Assembly: GCA_916048095.2 (NCBI GenBank)
Contig: OU696573.1
Coordinates: 3,661,535-3,725,534, forward strand
From: Sacculina carcini
Lineage: Eukaryota > Arthropoda > Thecostraca > Sacculinidae
Direction: 5' to 3'
Length of the DNA stretch: 64,000 nucleotides
Positions 46,276-57,999 of this stretch are shown piece by piece (the stretch's first letter is position 1; every line of letters begins with the position of its first letter). Position numbers and translations under genes: made by a program. Below the pieces are notes generated by a model. It searched no databases. It saw only the letters and a program-made list of their open reading frames with translations, and was not told the origin of the DNA.

Positions 46276-49200
46276 ATGGTTTTATCAATTCTACAATGGA
46301 ACTGTAGAGGGTTAATAGCGAGATGGGCCGAACTAAAGAACTTCTTTACGTCAAAACAGCCCCTCGTGATAGCAGTGCAGGAAACATGGCTGCGCGACAA
46401 CGACTCATATGACGTTGAACTGCGCAATTATTCGTCGTACAGGTGCAACTACGACGGAGCCGGCAGGAGACAGGGCGGAGTGGCGCTGTACGTGAGTCAG
46501 CAGCTGCCGCAACAAAGGCTAACTCTGCCTCAATTCGACGACCTGCAAGCGGCAGCCTGTACTGTCGCTCTCAACGGTATTTGCATTGATATTTTAAGCA
46601 TTTATCTACCTCCTCCGTGCACAAATTCCACACTCGGGTACAAACTTGATCGCCTTTTATCTGCATGTGCCAATCCCATTTTATTTGCTGGAGACGTGAA
46701 CGCGCATAGTCCTCTATGGGGGATGAACGCGCTAGATACAAGAGGTCACGTGATAGAGGATTTCATATCACGAAACAATTTGGTGATCTTGAACGACAGG
46801 TCGCCAACGTATCATCACATCGCGAACAACACACACACACAGCGATAGACTTGTCAGTGTGCTCTCCGTCCATTGCATCGCTTTTGCATTGGACGGTGGA
46901 CGGCGACACATACGACTCCGACCATTACCCGATTTTTATACATACAACAACGCACCATCAAGTATCACATTGCACGAGGAAATGGAACCTCAAGAAGGCG
47001 GACTGGAGAAAATTCATGGCACTGAGCCAGGTGAACACAAACGAGTGCCAATCAGTAGAAGACAGAGTGACGGAAACCACGGATGTACTTATTGCGGCAG
47101 CAGAACGTGCCATACCGCTGACCGGCAGACCGCGCAAGCACACACCGGTTCCATGGTTCACCAATGACTGTCGACGAGCTGTGGCGCTTCGAAAGAGAGC
47201 GCTTCGAAGATTCGTGAGACGAGACACAGCCGAGAATAGAGAGGAGCTGTGCCGTCTGCGTGCTGTGGCCCGTCGCACTATAAGAAAATGCAAAAAGTCC
47301 GCATGGGAAAGGTATATAAATTCCATAAATAAAGACACTCCTGTTAGCCAGATATGGAGAGGCATCCGAGCACTTCGAGGGCAGTATGCTCCGGCAGCAC
47401 TGCCCTTGCTCCAGGTGAACGGCAGAACTGTGACCGAACCACATGAGATAGTGGATGAACTGGCGGCTGCCGTGGCAGATGTCAGTTCAGGCCAACACCT
47501 GTCTGCCGAGCTCAAAATTGAAGCGCAGAGAGAGTTTATTGCGGCGTGTAACGGACAGTCCACAGGAGAGCACCTTGAGTACAATGGTTCATTCACAGCC
47601 GATGAGCTGACCAGTGCCATATGTTCAGCCGGAAACACTTCAATGGGACCTGATCGCCTTCATTATGCATTTTTTAGACATTTATCAAAGGACACTTTTA
47701 CCGACATCTTATCAACTTTTAACCAAATATGGACCTCTGGGCAATACCCGCAGCAGTGGAAAAACGGAATTGTTGTGCCATTGCCGAAACCTGGCAAACC
47801 TCGGAATATGCCATCATCATACCGGCCAATAACCCTGACCAGCTGCATGTCCAAACTGATGGAGCGCATGGTGGCCCGTCGCCTCGCACACGTGATCGAA
47901 AACGCACAGCTGCTGGACGGAAACCAGTGCGCGTTTAGGCCGGGACGATCGGCCATTGATCACGCCGTGCGTCTGGAGGCCGACATTCGGGCTGGTTTCA
48001 GACGCAAAATGTGCACAATCGCTGCATTTTTAGACATAACGAAGGCTTACGACAACTTGCATCCTTACATCGTTTTAAACAACCTGCACAAACTGGGCAT
48101 CCGAGGCCATCTTATGCGATTTTTAACCAATTTTATCATTGGACAGCGATCGTTTTTTATCAAATTGCACAATTTTACTTCTCATCAGCACCACACAAAC
48201 ATCGGACTCCCGCAAGGTAGCTGCTTATCGCCCATTTTATTCAACGTTATGATAGATGATGTGTTTTCTAATATGCCCAACGGGGTCAAATACTCACTGT
48301 ACTCTGATGATTGCGCAGTGTGGACGTCGAGTGCAGATGCTCGGCGAGCGCACGGCTTGCTGCAGCTCAGCTTGAACCGATTGACTGTGTGGTCAGAACG
48401 CAACGGTCTGCAGTTCTCGGCGAGTAAGTCGGTCGCGGTGGTGTTTTCGGCGCATCGGCATGCGCAGCCAACACTGCCGCTACGCGTCTGCCTGGAGAAC
48501 ATCGACTATAATACCGATGCAAAATACTTGGGAGTGATATTCGACCACAAGCTCAACATGGAGCAACATGTAAAACACATCATAAATAGGGTTTCAAGGA
48601 GAACCGATATTTTAAAAACAATACAGGCACAACACAGCGGCGCAGACACGTTCACCATGATCAGGCTGTACAAGAGTCTCGTGCGACCAGTACTGGAGTA
48701 CGGTGTACAGGTGTACTCGGCCGCATCAGCGCGAGTGTTGCAGCGACTCGACACGGTGCAAAACAATTGCTTGCGTCTGGCGACCGGGGTTTTCAGGACG
48801 AGTCCCGTCAAATTACTGGAGGGATACACTGGAGTTGAGAATCTGGAATTGCGAAGGCAAGACCTTATTACCAGATATTACGCCAAAGCGCTGTCAAATC
48901 CAACTCACCCAGCACACAGTATATCAGCGCAGCAACCCACCAGTCTACAGGGGCAGTCGAGTGGAAATATCGGCACCAGAGGACGCTATGCTCAGCGAGC
49001 GCTTGGTATCAGCGCCAGCATTCAATATGAAGTACCTCCGATGGAGCCGCCGTGGCTCATGATGCGTCCTCAAGTGAGTTTCCTGCTGGATAATAAATCA
49101 CATGTGACCGACACCGAAATCCAGCAAGAGTTCGCCAAATTTAAGGCTGAACACTTGAATGCCCAGTTCATCTACACCGACGGCTCGAGAAGCGAGGGAC

Positions 49201-50021
49201 GGGCAGGTTGTGCAGTCTACTCCGCCGGTGGACACGTGGCGGGTGCGAGTCACACGCACCACTACAGACTGCCGGACTGGGCGTTGGTGTACGATACTGA
49301 AATATTCGCAATATACAAAGCCATACAAATGTGCGTGCAGGAAAATTACCAAAGAACAATAATTGTGTCTGATTCGAAGTCTGCGCTTTTATCCATTCTC
49401 AGTTTTAACCCTTCGGACATTTTATCAACTCACATACATCGTTTTTACAAAGAATTGCGGGACGAAGGCTCAGAGTGTAAACTCCTATGGGTGCCGAGCC
49501 ACAGACAAATAGAGGGCAACGAAAAGGCCGACAAAGCCACTAAAACGGCATTGAGGCTGACCACGACGGTTTTACTCGACCAAAACAGGCGAACAGTGGA
49601 AGGCCATATCAAGCGCTGTACCACCAATGTGTTCAGAACGGCATGGCAGGCACTTGCCAACAGATAAATGCTGCCGACATTATTCCAGGCACCGGGTCCA
49701 TGGCCGGCCCCGGTCTCCTTGTCGAGATCCGCGGAACGGATGCTGGCCCGCCTGAGAATTGGCCACACGGCGATGACGCACCGGTATCTCCTGGAGAGGG
49801 AGACAGCGCCAATGTGCAGCCACTGTCATTGCCGCATCACAGTGAACCATTTCCTGATGGAGTGCCCAGAGTATGCAGGACCACGAAGCCATATGATAGG
49901 TGAATGCCTGGAAAATAATGCCACAGCGAACACAGAGACCCTCTTACACAGCGGCAATGCACGAATCATGGGTGCACTCATGGAATTCATGGACATTACC
50001 GGCCTCAAGAAACGTATGTAA
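46276..50021 (+). pseudogene. LINE ORF2 (endonuclease, reverse transcriptase, RNase H), two disruptions
   Basis: Starts MVLSILQWNCRG, 34 bp after ORF1. Endonuclease: AVQETWLRDND (Glu), FAGDVNAHSPLWG (Asp/Asn), then after the shift YDSDHYPI. The frame breaks in an (AC)n run at 46829-46841: it closes at TAG 46846-46848 while homology continues in another frame. RT: NIGLPQGSCLSPILFN and SLYSDDCAVW (YxDD-type box). RNase H: FIYTDGSRSEG, VYDTEIFAIYKAI, IIVSDSKSAL, WVPSHRQIEGNEKADKAT, giving all expected acidic residues. A TAA at 49665-49667 interrupts the same frame, which then continues with MLARLRIGHTAMTHRYLLER and a CXXC...H...C tail (CSHCHCRITVNHFLMECPEY) to 50021. Nearly full length, but not translatable as it stands. 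Confidence 0.9.
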
Positions 50022-51241
50022 AGCCACATGACAATATACATTACCGACGTACAACACCGCAAGACCGACGGGAATATCCTGCGCGGTCATGTGCTAGTCC
50101 AGGGTACTGCGCAGTAGACGCATGCACGCGCATTAATTTTAAAAAATATATATTTATTGTGGTCATAATTTTAAACTTTTCACAATTCGTCCTTCCCATG
50201 AAACATCCGTTCCATATTTTATTTCTTTCACAAAAGTTTTGATGAAATTGTGAGCGGCGTGAAATGGTCAACGTTGGCCGAAACGCCAAGCCCAAATCAA
50301 CAACAACAAAAAGTAGCTCTTCATGCTTCGCCAAGCCCCCTAAACTTTTTCCTTAGCCCCCCCTCCCTTAGGTAGAATCCTGGCGCCGCCACTGGGTATG
50401 AGCTTAATGGACAGATGGGCTGGGTCCCATGATATATTCAAGTACTACTGTATTGATATGGTATGAATATCTGCAGCCATCACATACCGCACCATCTCAG
50501 CGAAGTCTAAGATCACATCATTCCCATCGGCTACGATCGGTTGTCAAACGCTGATATTACTTTTCATACTTACATAAGCACTCTTCAGAGCAATCAGGTG
50601 CTAAAGTGTTCGTGTCTTTGCAACATTTCTAGCCAACATTACTCATATGACACCATTAAATTGACTTTACTTCGAGTAGTGTTTTGGATGCAACGATCAT
50701 TTTTAACACGGAATTTGGAACATTTAGCCAGGCAATTTCCTATATTTTAGTCTTGTATTCAGGTTGTTTTTGTATAGCTAGTAATTTCTAATTACACAAT
50801 ATCACATAATTTTAATCCTTTAATGCTTTGCCCAAACAGTCAAAATGTGACTTATCCTTGTAATAAGCCCATCTGGAATTAATCTATAGATTGTGCACAA
50901 ATCCCAAATTAGTCAATCAGCACAATCCATAAACTTTAAAGTACTAATCTAGATAGCGTATACGCTGGAGATTTCAGCTTTGGCATTTCTAACTAACTCA
51001 TATACATTTGATGTCATGCTGCTAAACGCCACTGAATCAGGGTGGGAAAAGCCATCGATCATCAAGCTGTAGCCGTCCTAGAGACGTTCTTCTCTACTTC
51101 TGTTTGTACCCTCCCTGGACATGTAGCGTTGTTTGTGTGTGTTGAACTATTTTCTCGCTCCTGTGCTCAAATATGTGTGCTATATCAAATATACGCTCTT
51201 GTTATTGCTATTGCAACGCTCCCGTGTCGGTCGGGCGCCAG

Positions 51242-51707
51242 TGTTGCACGCTCAGCCTCGTGCCGTGCTGCTGTGCCTGCTGGAGCTGGGTCGCCGCTGC
51301 AGCCGGTACGTCGAGCCGCCGTGTCTTGTGCAGCTCGAGCACGAGATCGACCAGCAGCTGTTGACGGCGGCCGGATCTGCTGAGGATGACTCGGTCGACG
51401 CTGTCAGCGGCGGTGCAACCGCCGGGGTCGCACCGTTCTGTCGCGACGGTAGCGATTCCGGCTACTCGGACTGTCACGAACGCGAGCGCAGTGGTCGTCT
51501 CACGCCTCCAGTTACGCCGCCAGTCACACCACCGATAACTCCGCCACCGCTGCAGCAGTCTCATCTACTGAGCTCGGCACAACAGACGCCTGTCCGGACG
51601 ACGAGCTATGCGCACGTCGACAGTGATGTCCGTGCGACTGCGTCAGCTCGCGCATCGATCTCTTTGATTCCAGTGAGCCTGCGGAGGCAGTGCTTCAGGA
51701 AGGCAGG
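51242..51707 (+). CDS. pigs: GAS2-like gene, exon 4 (end of CH domain, Pro/Thr-rich linker)
   Basis: Starts after the CAG at 51239-51241 and completes a Val codon, giving VLHAQPRAVLLCLLELGRRC, the diagnostic C-terminal helix of the GAS2 CH domain (VLHKQPREVCLCLLELGR in the family). Then follow an acidic stretch (AEDDSVDAVSGG), a DSGYSD motif, and a low-complexity linker with repeated TPPVTPPVTPPITPPP. It ends with two bases of a Gly codon (phase 2) before the strong donor GTGAGT at 51708. The exon is GC-rich (many CpG and CAG/CTG) compared with the AT-rich introns around it. The acceptor tract is a mediocre pyrimidine run, but phase and homology fix the site. Confidence 0.86.
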
Positions 51708-52871
51708 GTGAGTGCGTTGCTTATGGAACACTTCAGCAGTGACAAAGCTTTCGGAAATCATCAGTGACAAGGTTTTCAGGGACCTTGCGATGGGGTCATG
51801 GATTGATTCAAATGATTGGTTTATGGCTTAAGCAGGCGGTGGGAGTTATGTGTTCTAATGAAACGCCAGGTTGAGGAGCTGGTTTCAACTGGCAAACGTT
51901 CTGAAGCGCTCCAATTCTGTGGATGCGTGATTTTATACCACACAGTTCAATATTGACTTATGTTTTGGCTTGGTTTTCCTGTTGCTTTGATCCTCATCTT
52001 GTTAATTGCTGATTGTGACTGGTCAGATACGTACATTGTTGAGAAACCAACTGTAACAGAGCTACAAAATCGACTTACGACTGCTAACCATGATTTGATC
52101 GCACCGCTAATAATAGCTGAAAGTTTAACAAGCGCATACATACAAAGACATCTAGAGACAGGCCCTGTGCGGCATCACCACTTCACACATGACCAGGCGG
52201 ACTCTCGAACACTATATTAGTACACAGCTATACCACTCTCCTGTACGTGTGCCTGGATGACCCCAACCGAAATCCTCTAGATACATATCGGTATCGGTAT
52301 CCATACGCCTTGGGGACATGGGAATCGATAGATATATTCGTTTCCAATCTCAGATCTTCAAATCTCAGCTTAACCAAACGATGAAAGCAATGAACGCTTT
52401 GGTTCCCTCTACAACTACGTATCTGCGAAATAGGATTATGTGCTTGATTAAATCTGAAATCAAATTGAATCAATACACGTGTTATGTCAGATAACATGTG
52501 AGTAGCTTTGTGAGAAACTGTGCCACGATTAAATGCTTTGATTGCAGGAAAACAACGGCAAATATTACACTGGGCTAGGATATATATTTGTATTGTATTT
52601 GAAGGTGTATTATATATTTTCGATTATGAAAAACTTGTACATATTCTGTTGTATTTTGTTCTCTCTCTTGCACGTAGTAAAAGGGACTGTAACTCCGTCT
52701 GAGTAGGACCGTGTGGATTTACAACTTTTGCTTTCACTAGAAATATACAAAAATGGTTCAGTTTTCAGTTTGACTAATCTTTTCATTTGATCATGACTCC
52801 TACGATTTGAATCCAACGGTTGAATGCATATGTATCACTGTGCTTCATGCTGGATGCTAATCTTTCTAATA

Positions 52872-53179
52872 CAGTGCTTGTTAACCTTTTTCAGTGTTCG
52901 CACCCCTCTCTAATCAGCAGTCAGTTCACGCACCCCTGGATTCCTTATAGGTATGCAAAAATATATAAATACAAACGACGTAATAACAAAACTTTTTATA
53001 TTCAATATTCATTCATACAACTCATTCAACAGGATTAAGCAAAACTACGTTTTTCAGGAAAAATATGATGCATAGGTTAAACATATAATTTATTTTTAAA
53101 AATGTACCGCAATCCTCGCGCCCCCTAGGAACAAGGTTTGCACCCCTAGGGGTGTGAAAACCCCGGTTAAGAAACCCTG
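52872..53179 (+). mobile_element. hAT-type MITE, family D, complete copy in intron 4
   Basis: CAGTGCTTGTTAACCTTTTT start, GGTTAAGAAACCCTG end, flanks TTCTAATA / GTCTAATG (6 of 8). Reference for the interrupted copy at 21842. Confidence 0.78.
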
Positions 53180-53539
53180 GTCTAATGCTAACTGTGTAAG
53201 CCACGGGTCGATTGACTGTTTTGGGTGTTACCTCAAAAGAATATGTGTTAAATTGAATTAAATAAGCTTGAATCAGATTCAACTCCATTTTTGTGCAACA
53301 CCGATAGTTCACTTCCAACTTCCAGAATGATTCCATATTGAGTTTGACTATTTCCCACGCTTTTGATATGTTGATGTCGGTGATTTGCAATGGTAATTGC
53401 AATCTGCATGACCATTGACCCCGAGTCAGCGGGATGTTCTCACATCCGATCACATCACAACTATATTGGCATTACAATGAGCCACGGTGGACGGGTACGG
53501 TGTGAGAGATCTCCGGTAAGATTCGCGTGCGGTCAGACG

Positions 53540-53807
53540 CAGTGGCGGATCTAGAGTGCAATCTTAGGGGTGGGGGCTGAGCTATATATATGAGTGACTA
53601 GGTTGCGTGTGAAGGACATGACTTGGCGCGTTTTTCAATGATATATACACATATTTACACACCCATTATGCGATAATGCTTATATCAACAAATTATACAA
53701 AAATGGTATTGTTTCTTGACCTCTTTTAGTAGGCCTCTTAGTAATGGGGGGTTGATGGAAACATTGGGAAGCAGCCCCCACCCCCCCTCCCTCTGGATCC
53801 ACCAGTG
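53540..53807 (+). mobile_element. hAT-type MITE, family F, complete copy in intron 4
   Basis: CAGTGGCGGATCTAGAG start, CTCTGGATCCACCAGTG end, flanks GTCAGACG / GTCAGACA (7 of 8). Confidence 0.82.
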
Positions 53808-54904
53808 GTCAGACACGGACCTAGAAGAGAGTGGGTAGTCGGTAGTGGGTGGTTTGAGCTCAATTTAATGCATCCCTCTTTTGCCGAAGCATGCAGTTAC
53901 AATAACTTGGGTCGCCAAACGCTTCTTAAGCCGCAAATATCTCAAAATATGATACTCGATCAATGGTCAATTATGAAATGTCTTCCGAATTCACGTAGAC
54001 AAATAGGAGTTGACGGACAGTGGGTTAATTTTGCCAGTTGAAATGACATACACAGCTGATAATGCAGCAAAATGCTTGTCGCGAGGCGTCTTCATCGGTA
54101 ATTTAGAATATTAATATAAAATTATACTAATTAATCATATAAAAAATTTATAACAACAGTAAATATTAATAATATATAATAATATTAAACTAATAATTGT
54201 AATAATAATTAAATACACTAATTTTCCTTTTTGAAAACTTTTTACTGGTAATGTCCGTTACTTTTGTAATATTTGTTGTTAAAATCAATAAACAAGATGG
54301 AATTGGAAGAGTGCCGGCGTTGTAAATTGCTTGACTTCAATCCTCATGCATCTTTATCATCCGGAGATTAAGAGAGAAAAGCAAAACACTTAAAAATGAC
54401 AAACACCTTCGAAATGCATAAAGATTAAAAGGAATCAGAATTGCGCACAAACACCGACAACATATTGACCCACAGTACACAATCTGCAGTAAAATTATCA
54501 CATAGATAAATAGGCGTAGCTTTCGTAATATCGTTTTAATATAACAGGACTGTTTTATAAATTGTAAATAACATAAAACTAACAATAATGAGGCATGGAG
54601 TATTGAGTTAGTCGGGTCGCTGTTACGGCATGAGCTATAAGATATGATTGAAGTCATATGAAAAAAGGCTGGGAACCTCTGTGATAAATAACCTACATTT
54701 AAACCTGGGTGGAATATTTCAATGACAACGACAAATAAATAATTGATTCTAGACACATTGGATCAAGTGCAAATTTATCAATATTTCAACAATGTTTCTA
54801 CATTCACGTTTACAGTTGAATATCAAATATCTTTCACACCATTCCATTTCATTCCTAACATCGTGCATGGCTGGAAGGTGGCACACGTATGTGATTCGCT
54901 CTGT

Positions 54905-55162
54905 GAACGCTTGTGTCTATGTGTCTATGTGTGTGCTTGTGTGTGTGCTTGAGTGTGTTTGTTTACATCGGAGATCGAATCACCTCTCGTTTGCTGTGTT
55001 GTTGTGTTGGTGTGTGTTTGTCACCTGTCCCGTTGTCAATGGAGACATTTGCATTGACTTGCAGATGCGTGTGTAGGTGCTCTGCACCATGTTTATGTGT
55101 ATGTATGCTTGTGTGTGTACATGTCTCAGTGTGTGTGTATGTGTGTGTGTGTGTTTATGTGC
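54905..55162 (+). repeat. GT-rich imperfect microsatellite in intron 4
   Basis: Interrupted TGTG/TATG runs at 54915-54960 and 55090-55160. Confidence 0.7.
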
Positions 55163-55613
55163 ATTGAGATTAGGAATGTCGTGTTGTGTTTGCTTGGTTT
55201 CTGCCTCCTTGGTCTTTGTCAGCTAGAGTGGAGAAAATTTATCTCAAATAACTAGGTAGTTAGAATTAGTAGACATTTTGGGCAAGAAGATATTTATTTT
55301 GTTACCGTCTATCAATACTAGGATTCTTCGCTTGGCGGTCGATATGAAAACCGATGCGTTATGAAACGTACCTTAATTGCTTCATCTACAGCGCCATCAA
55401 GTATCACCACTTTCCTTCACAAAATTATCACGCAAAATGTTGTGAGTTTGCAAGTTGTTATGTCATGCAATATCCGTGACCACTCTTCCCATGTGACTGA
55501 ATTTCCCTGTAATTAATAATAACAGTACGAATTTGACACAGTAGCTATATATGAAGACAGGTTAGTGCAATGCTTAGACCTCAAAAATGAATTATATCAT
55601 TTTTTTTCTGCAG

Positions 55614-55806
55614 AAGCCTTTCTGTGCCGGCATCTACGCCGGGATCACCGATGCATCACAGATCCGTGTTTAGTCTGGCATTTTCTGGTCGAAGTACGCC
55701 GGACGGCTGTCGAACTCCTTGTCGGATTCCTCGAGCTCTGCCATCCAGCATGACATCTCTGGCCAACACAGCTCCTCATGTCTTCACCAGGACGCGCTCG
55801 GTTATG
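55614..55806 (+). CDS. pigs: GAS2-like gene, exon 5 (Ser/Pro-rich linker)
   Basis: Strong acceptor (T-run plus CTGCAG ending 55613). The first base completes the Gly codon from exon 4, then SLSVPASTPGSPMHHRSVFS, then RSTPDGCRTPCRIPRALPSS and TRTRSVM. It ends in phase 0 before GTAGGT at 55807. The linker is basic and rich in Ser/Thr/Pro, typical of disordered phosphorylatable linkers between CH and GAR in GAS2L proteins; no known domain is seen. The next intron is only 282 bp, the shortest in the gene. The exon is placed by splice sites, phase and open frame, not by homology. Confidence 0.75.
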
Positions 55807-56088
55807 GTAGGTCATGTCACAGGGCCTCCGGCGTTGATTTCCGCACGCCAACAAATAACAAGATAAACATACTTGTTTTGATAAATAGCCCATGGTCTAG
55901 TGGCTATATAGGTTTCAAGTTTGGTGATATGGGATTATTGTGTGATATAGGCTGCGCAGACACGCAGATAAATCGGAGAAGTTTGTTTGGGAGCAAAATA
56001 ACGATGCATTTCGGTGAGTAGACAATTTTCAATCGCCAATTTCAGTTGAGCTATCAACTGAGCATGTTGTGCGAATTTTCCTACACAG

Positions 56089-56328
56089 GGAGATGACATC
56101 AGCAAAGGAGTGGCGCGTCGACTGCGCGGCCTTTCTATGATGTCACAACCGGGATCGCCCGCCGGGCATAAACGGTTGACGTCACAGATCAGCGCTCCGA
56201 ATGAACGCTTGCGACCTGCCACTGCGTCAGCTCGCTTGAAGTCCGCTCGAACACCTCTGTCCAGAACTCCATCGAACGCCTCACTCAACTCCACAGTGGC
56301 GACTCAGACAAGTGCTCTCGATGAGAAG
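56089..56328 (+). CDS. pigs: GAS2-like gene, exon 6 (basic linker leading into GAR)
   Basis: Acceptor CACAG ends at 56088; exactly 80 codons, phase 0 at both ends. It encodes GDDISKGVARRLRGLSMMSQ, repeated basic Ser/Thr/Pro motifs (RLKSARTPLSRTPSN), and ends with ALDEK, which leads into the GAR domain (compare the AL/LD.KV segment before GAR in family members). Donor GTACTT at 56329. Because the exon length is a multiple of three, skipping it would keep the frame, so alternative inclusion is possible but not shown. Confidence 0.78.
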
Positions 56329-56895
56329 GTACTTGAGAACGCTTTGTGATTCATTTTGATTGTATTTGAGAAATTTCGTTTGAAAGTACAACATTTATTT
56401 GTCATTGCGCACCGAAGGGCTCGGACGCGATAAGATTAGGTTATGATTTGACAAAAACGAGAAGCAACAAATGTAGATCCAGGTGCAAACAAAATGCAAA
56501 TACAAATATGTGATTATAGGCATTAAATAGAGAGATATCGGACAAGACAGCCATTAGTACAGGTAGCGTTAATTTGTCACATTGTGTACCACATGTACAT
56601 GCATCGGCTGGTCCAGAGATATTAATAGTTGTTGAATTCTGGATGTGCAATATGGGCAAGAATTTACTATGATCTAACAATAACCCACAGTTAGCCGATT
56701 TCCTGGTATCTGTATATCTGTGATTTTGCTCGATCACAGTCTGATCCGCTTCTAGGGATGAACAGTTACCGTTAGAACGAATCCAGAAATACTGCAGGAA
56801 TGACATTGTCATCACATACTTTCACAGCATTGATTGTGTAGGTTCGGGCCATCTATACATCGATATTGTTGTCCACTAGTTACAAGTTGAATTCA

Positions 56896-57235
56896 ACGCT
56901 CAGTCGGCCGGTGGAACTTGTGAGGCGTGACCAATGTATACATTTGCAGAGCCGTAGCAGCCGCCCCCCGTACCCCCCGGTCGGGGGGGCCCCGAGTGTT
57001 GAGGGGCCCCGTTGCTTCACGTATGACATTAAAATTTATCATATTATGTATAATATGATAATAAGACGCTCAGTCGGCCGGTGGAACTTGTGAGGCGTGA
57101 CCAATGTATACATTTGCAGAGCCGTAGCAACCGCCCCCCGTACCCCCCGGTCGGGGGGGCCCCGAGTGTTGAGGGGCCCCGTTGCTTCACGTATGACATT
57201 AAAATTTATCATATTATGTATAGGCTTTACCTTTT
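56896..57235 (+). repeat. 170-bp tandem duplication including a hAT MITE end
   Basis: The segment starting ACGCTCAGTCGGCCGGTGGA at 56896 recurs at 57066, exactly 170 bp later. The copies match through the target duplication TACATTTG, the MITE start and TATCATATTATGTATA, with one difference seen (GCAGCCGCC against GCAACCGCC). The junction carries AATATGATAATAAG. Confidence 0.88.
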
Positions 57236-57375
57236 TGCTCAGATGTTTTCACCTGAGCTTGTATTATGAGATTATGTATAATAAATAAATTCATTATTTG
57301 ATGGTTTATTTATAATGGGGGCCCAAGTGTTGTCTTCTGGGGGGGGGGGGCTCATAAGTCCTCGCAACGACTCTG
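57117..57375 (+). mobile_element. hAT-type MITE, family C, complete copy in intron 6
   Basis: Perfect 8-bp duplication TACATTTG (57109-57116 and 57376-57383). Starts CAGAGCCGTAGCAACCGCC, ends CGCAACGACTCTG. The first copy of the duplicated segment (56947-57052) holds only its left part. Confidence 0.9.
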
Positions 57376-57633
57376 TACATTTGTATGTTTATCACAGATG
57401 GTGGGTCTTCAACAAGCTCAGTCTGGTGGTTATAATGCACGCACTTTCCATCGTTGTCTTGTCAGTGAATTGACAGAGCTTAAGTACCTTTCTCAACTGA
57501 GAATATAAGTGCCTTTGTCCACCCTCCACGCGGAGTATCTCGCTGTGTATCGCACAACATTCTAGGATAAGGGAAACCTTGATCATGCGAAAACGTTTAT
57601 ATACTGGTATATATATCTACATTCCGTGGTCCC

Positions 57634-57981
57634 GGCCATTAAGCCCATATTCCCTATGGTAGGCTTAATGGTCAGAGTTATTTACGGTGAAAATTTTGAA
57701 TTTGCCAAATTAATTTATATGCAAAATAACATGCTTCATTATAGTATGATATATATCCATGTTTATATGGTACAAATATGGGCAATAGCTTGATTAAAAA
57801 GGTAAATTAACACTTAAACAATAGGAAAGACGATTTTATCCAACATATTGTGTATGTGGAACAAACAGGGCGTTAGAAAAATACTACCGGATAAATTTTC
57901 GAATTTTTGCTGTGCTTATTGAACGGTACTATTAAAATCTAGTATTTCAGACCTGAAAAGCCTCGTATGGGCTTAATGGCC
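57634..57981 (+). mobile_element. MITE family G, complete copy in intron 6
   Basis: 348 bp with inverted ends GGCCATTAAGCCCATA and TATGGGCTTAATGGCC. Non-coding. Second copy is at 44073-50412, split by insertions. Confidence 0.82.
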
Positions 57982-57999
57982 GAGATCTACAGTATATAG

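Larger units (their letters stand above)
44646..50312 (+). mobile_element. Full-length non-LTR retrotransposon (I-superfamily-like, with RNase H)
   Basis: 5,667 bp between perfect 12-bp target duplications GTAGCTCTTCAT (44634-44645 and 50313-50324). Parts in order: a 219-bp 5' UTR, ORF1 (44865-46241), a 34-bp gap, ORF2 (46276-50021) with endonuclease, reverse transcriptase, RNase H and a Cys/His tail, then a 3' UTR ending CAACAACAACAAAAA. The APE-type endonuclease plus RNase H arrangement is that of the I/LOA/R1 superfamilies; the exact clade is not settled. ORF1 is intact, ORF2 has one frameshift and one nonsense codon. It lies in intron 3 of the GAS2-like gene, sense orientation. Confidence 0.93.
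44435..50394 (-). mobile_element. hAT-type MITE, family A, split by a LINE
   Basis: The left part, 44435-44645, begins CGGTGGCGGCGCC (CAGTGGCGGCGCC with one change); the right part, 50325-50394, ends TGGCGCCGCCACTG. Together about 281 bp, matching the complete 293-bp copy at 18477-18769 in reverse. Perfect 8-bp duplication GGTATGAG on both sides. The LINE at 44646-50312 splits it. Confidence 0.88.
44073..50412 (+). mobile_element. MITE family G, outer layer of a three-level nest
   Basis: The left part, 44073-44434, matches the complete copy at 57634-57981 (CCATTAAG start, TACAAATATG, TACCGG.GAAA). The last bases, 50403-50412 (CTTAATGGAC), match the terminal CTTAATGGCC of that copy. The two parts are separated by a hAT MITE (44435-50394) inserted in the right terminus, duplicating GGTATGAG (44427-44434 and 50395-50402). 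Confidence 0.8.

Noticed and set aside
46958..47638. 226-codon minus-strand frame over the LINE
   Set aside because: Shadow of ORF2 on the opposite strand; motifs are on the plus strand.
51673..51678. Earlier donor GTGAGC for exon 4 of the GAS2-like gene
   Set aside because: It would leave phase 0, incompatible with the phase 2 needed by the exon at 55614; the GTGAGT at 51708 fits.
54337..54756. 139-codon minus-strand hydrophobic frame in intron 4
   Set aside because: AT-rich sequence gives Phe/Ile/Leu-rich translation; no domain, and it lies antisense within an intron.
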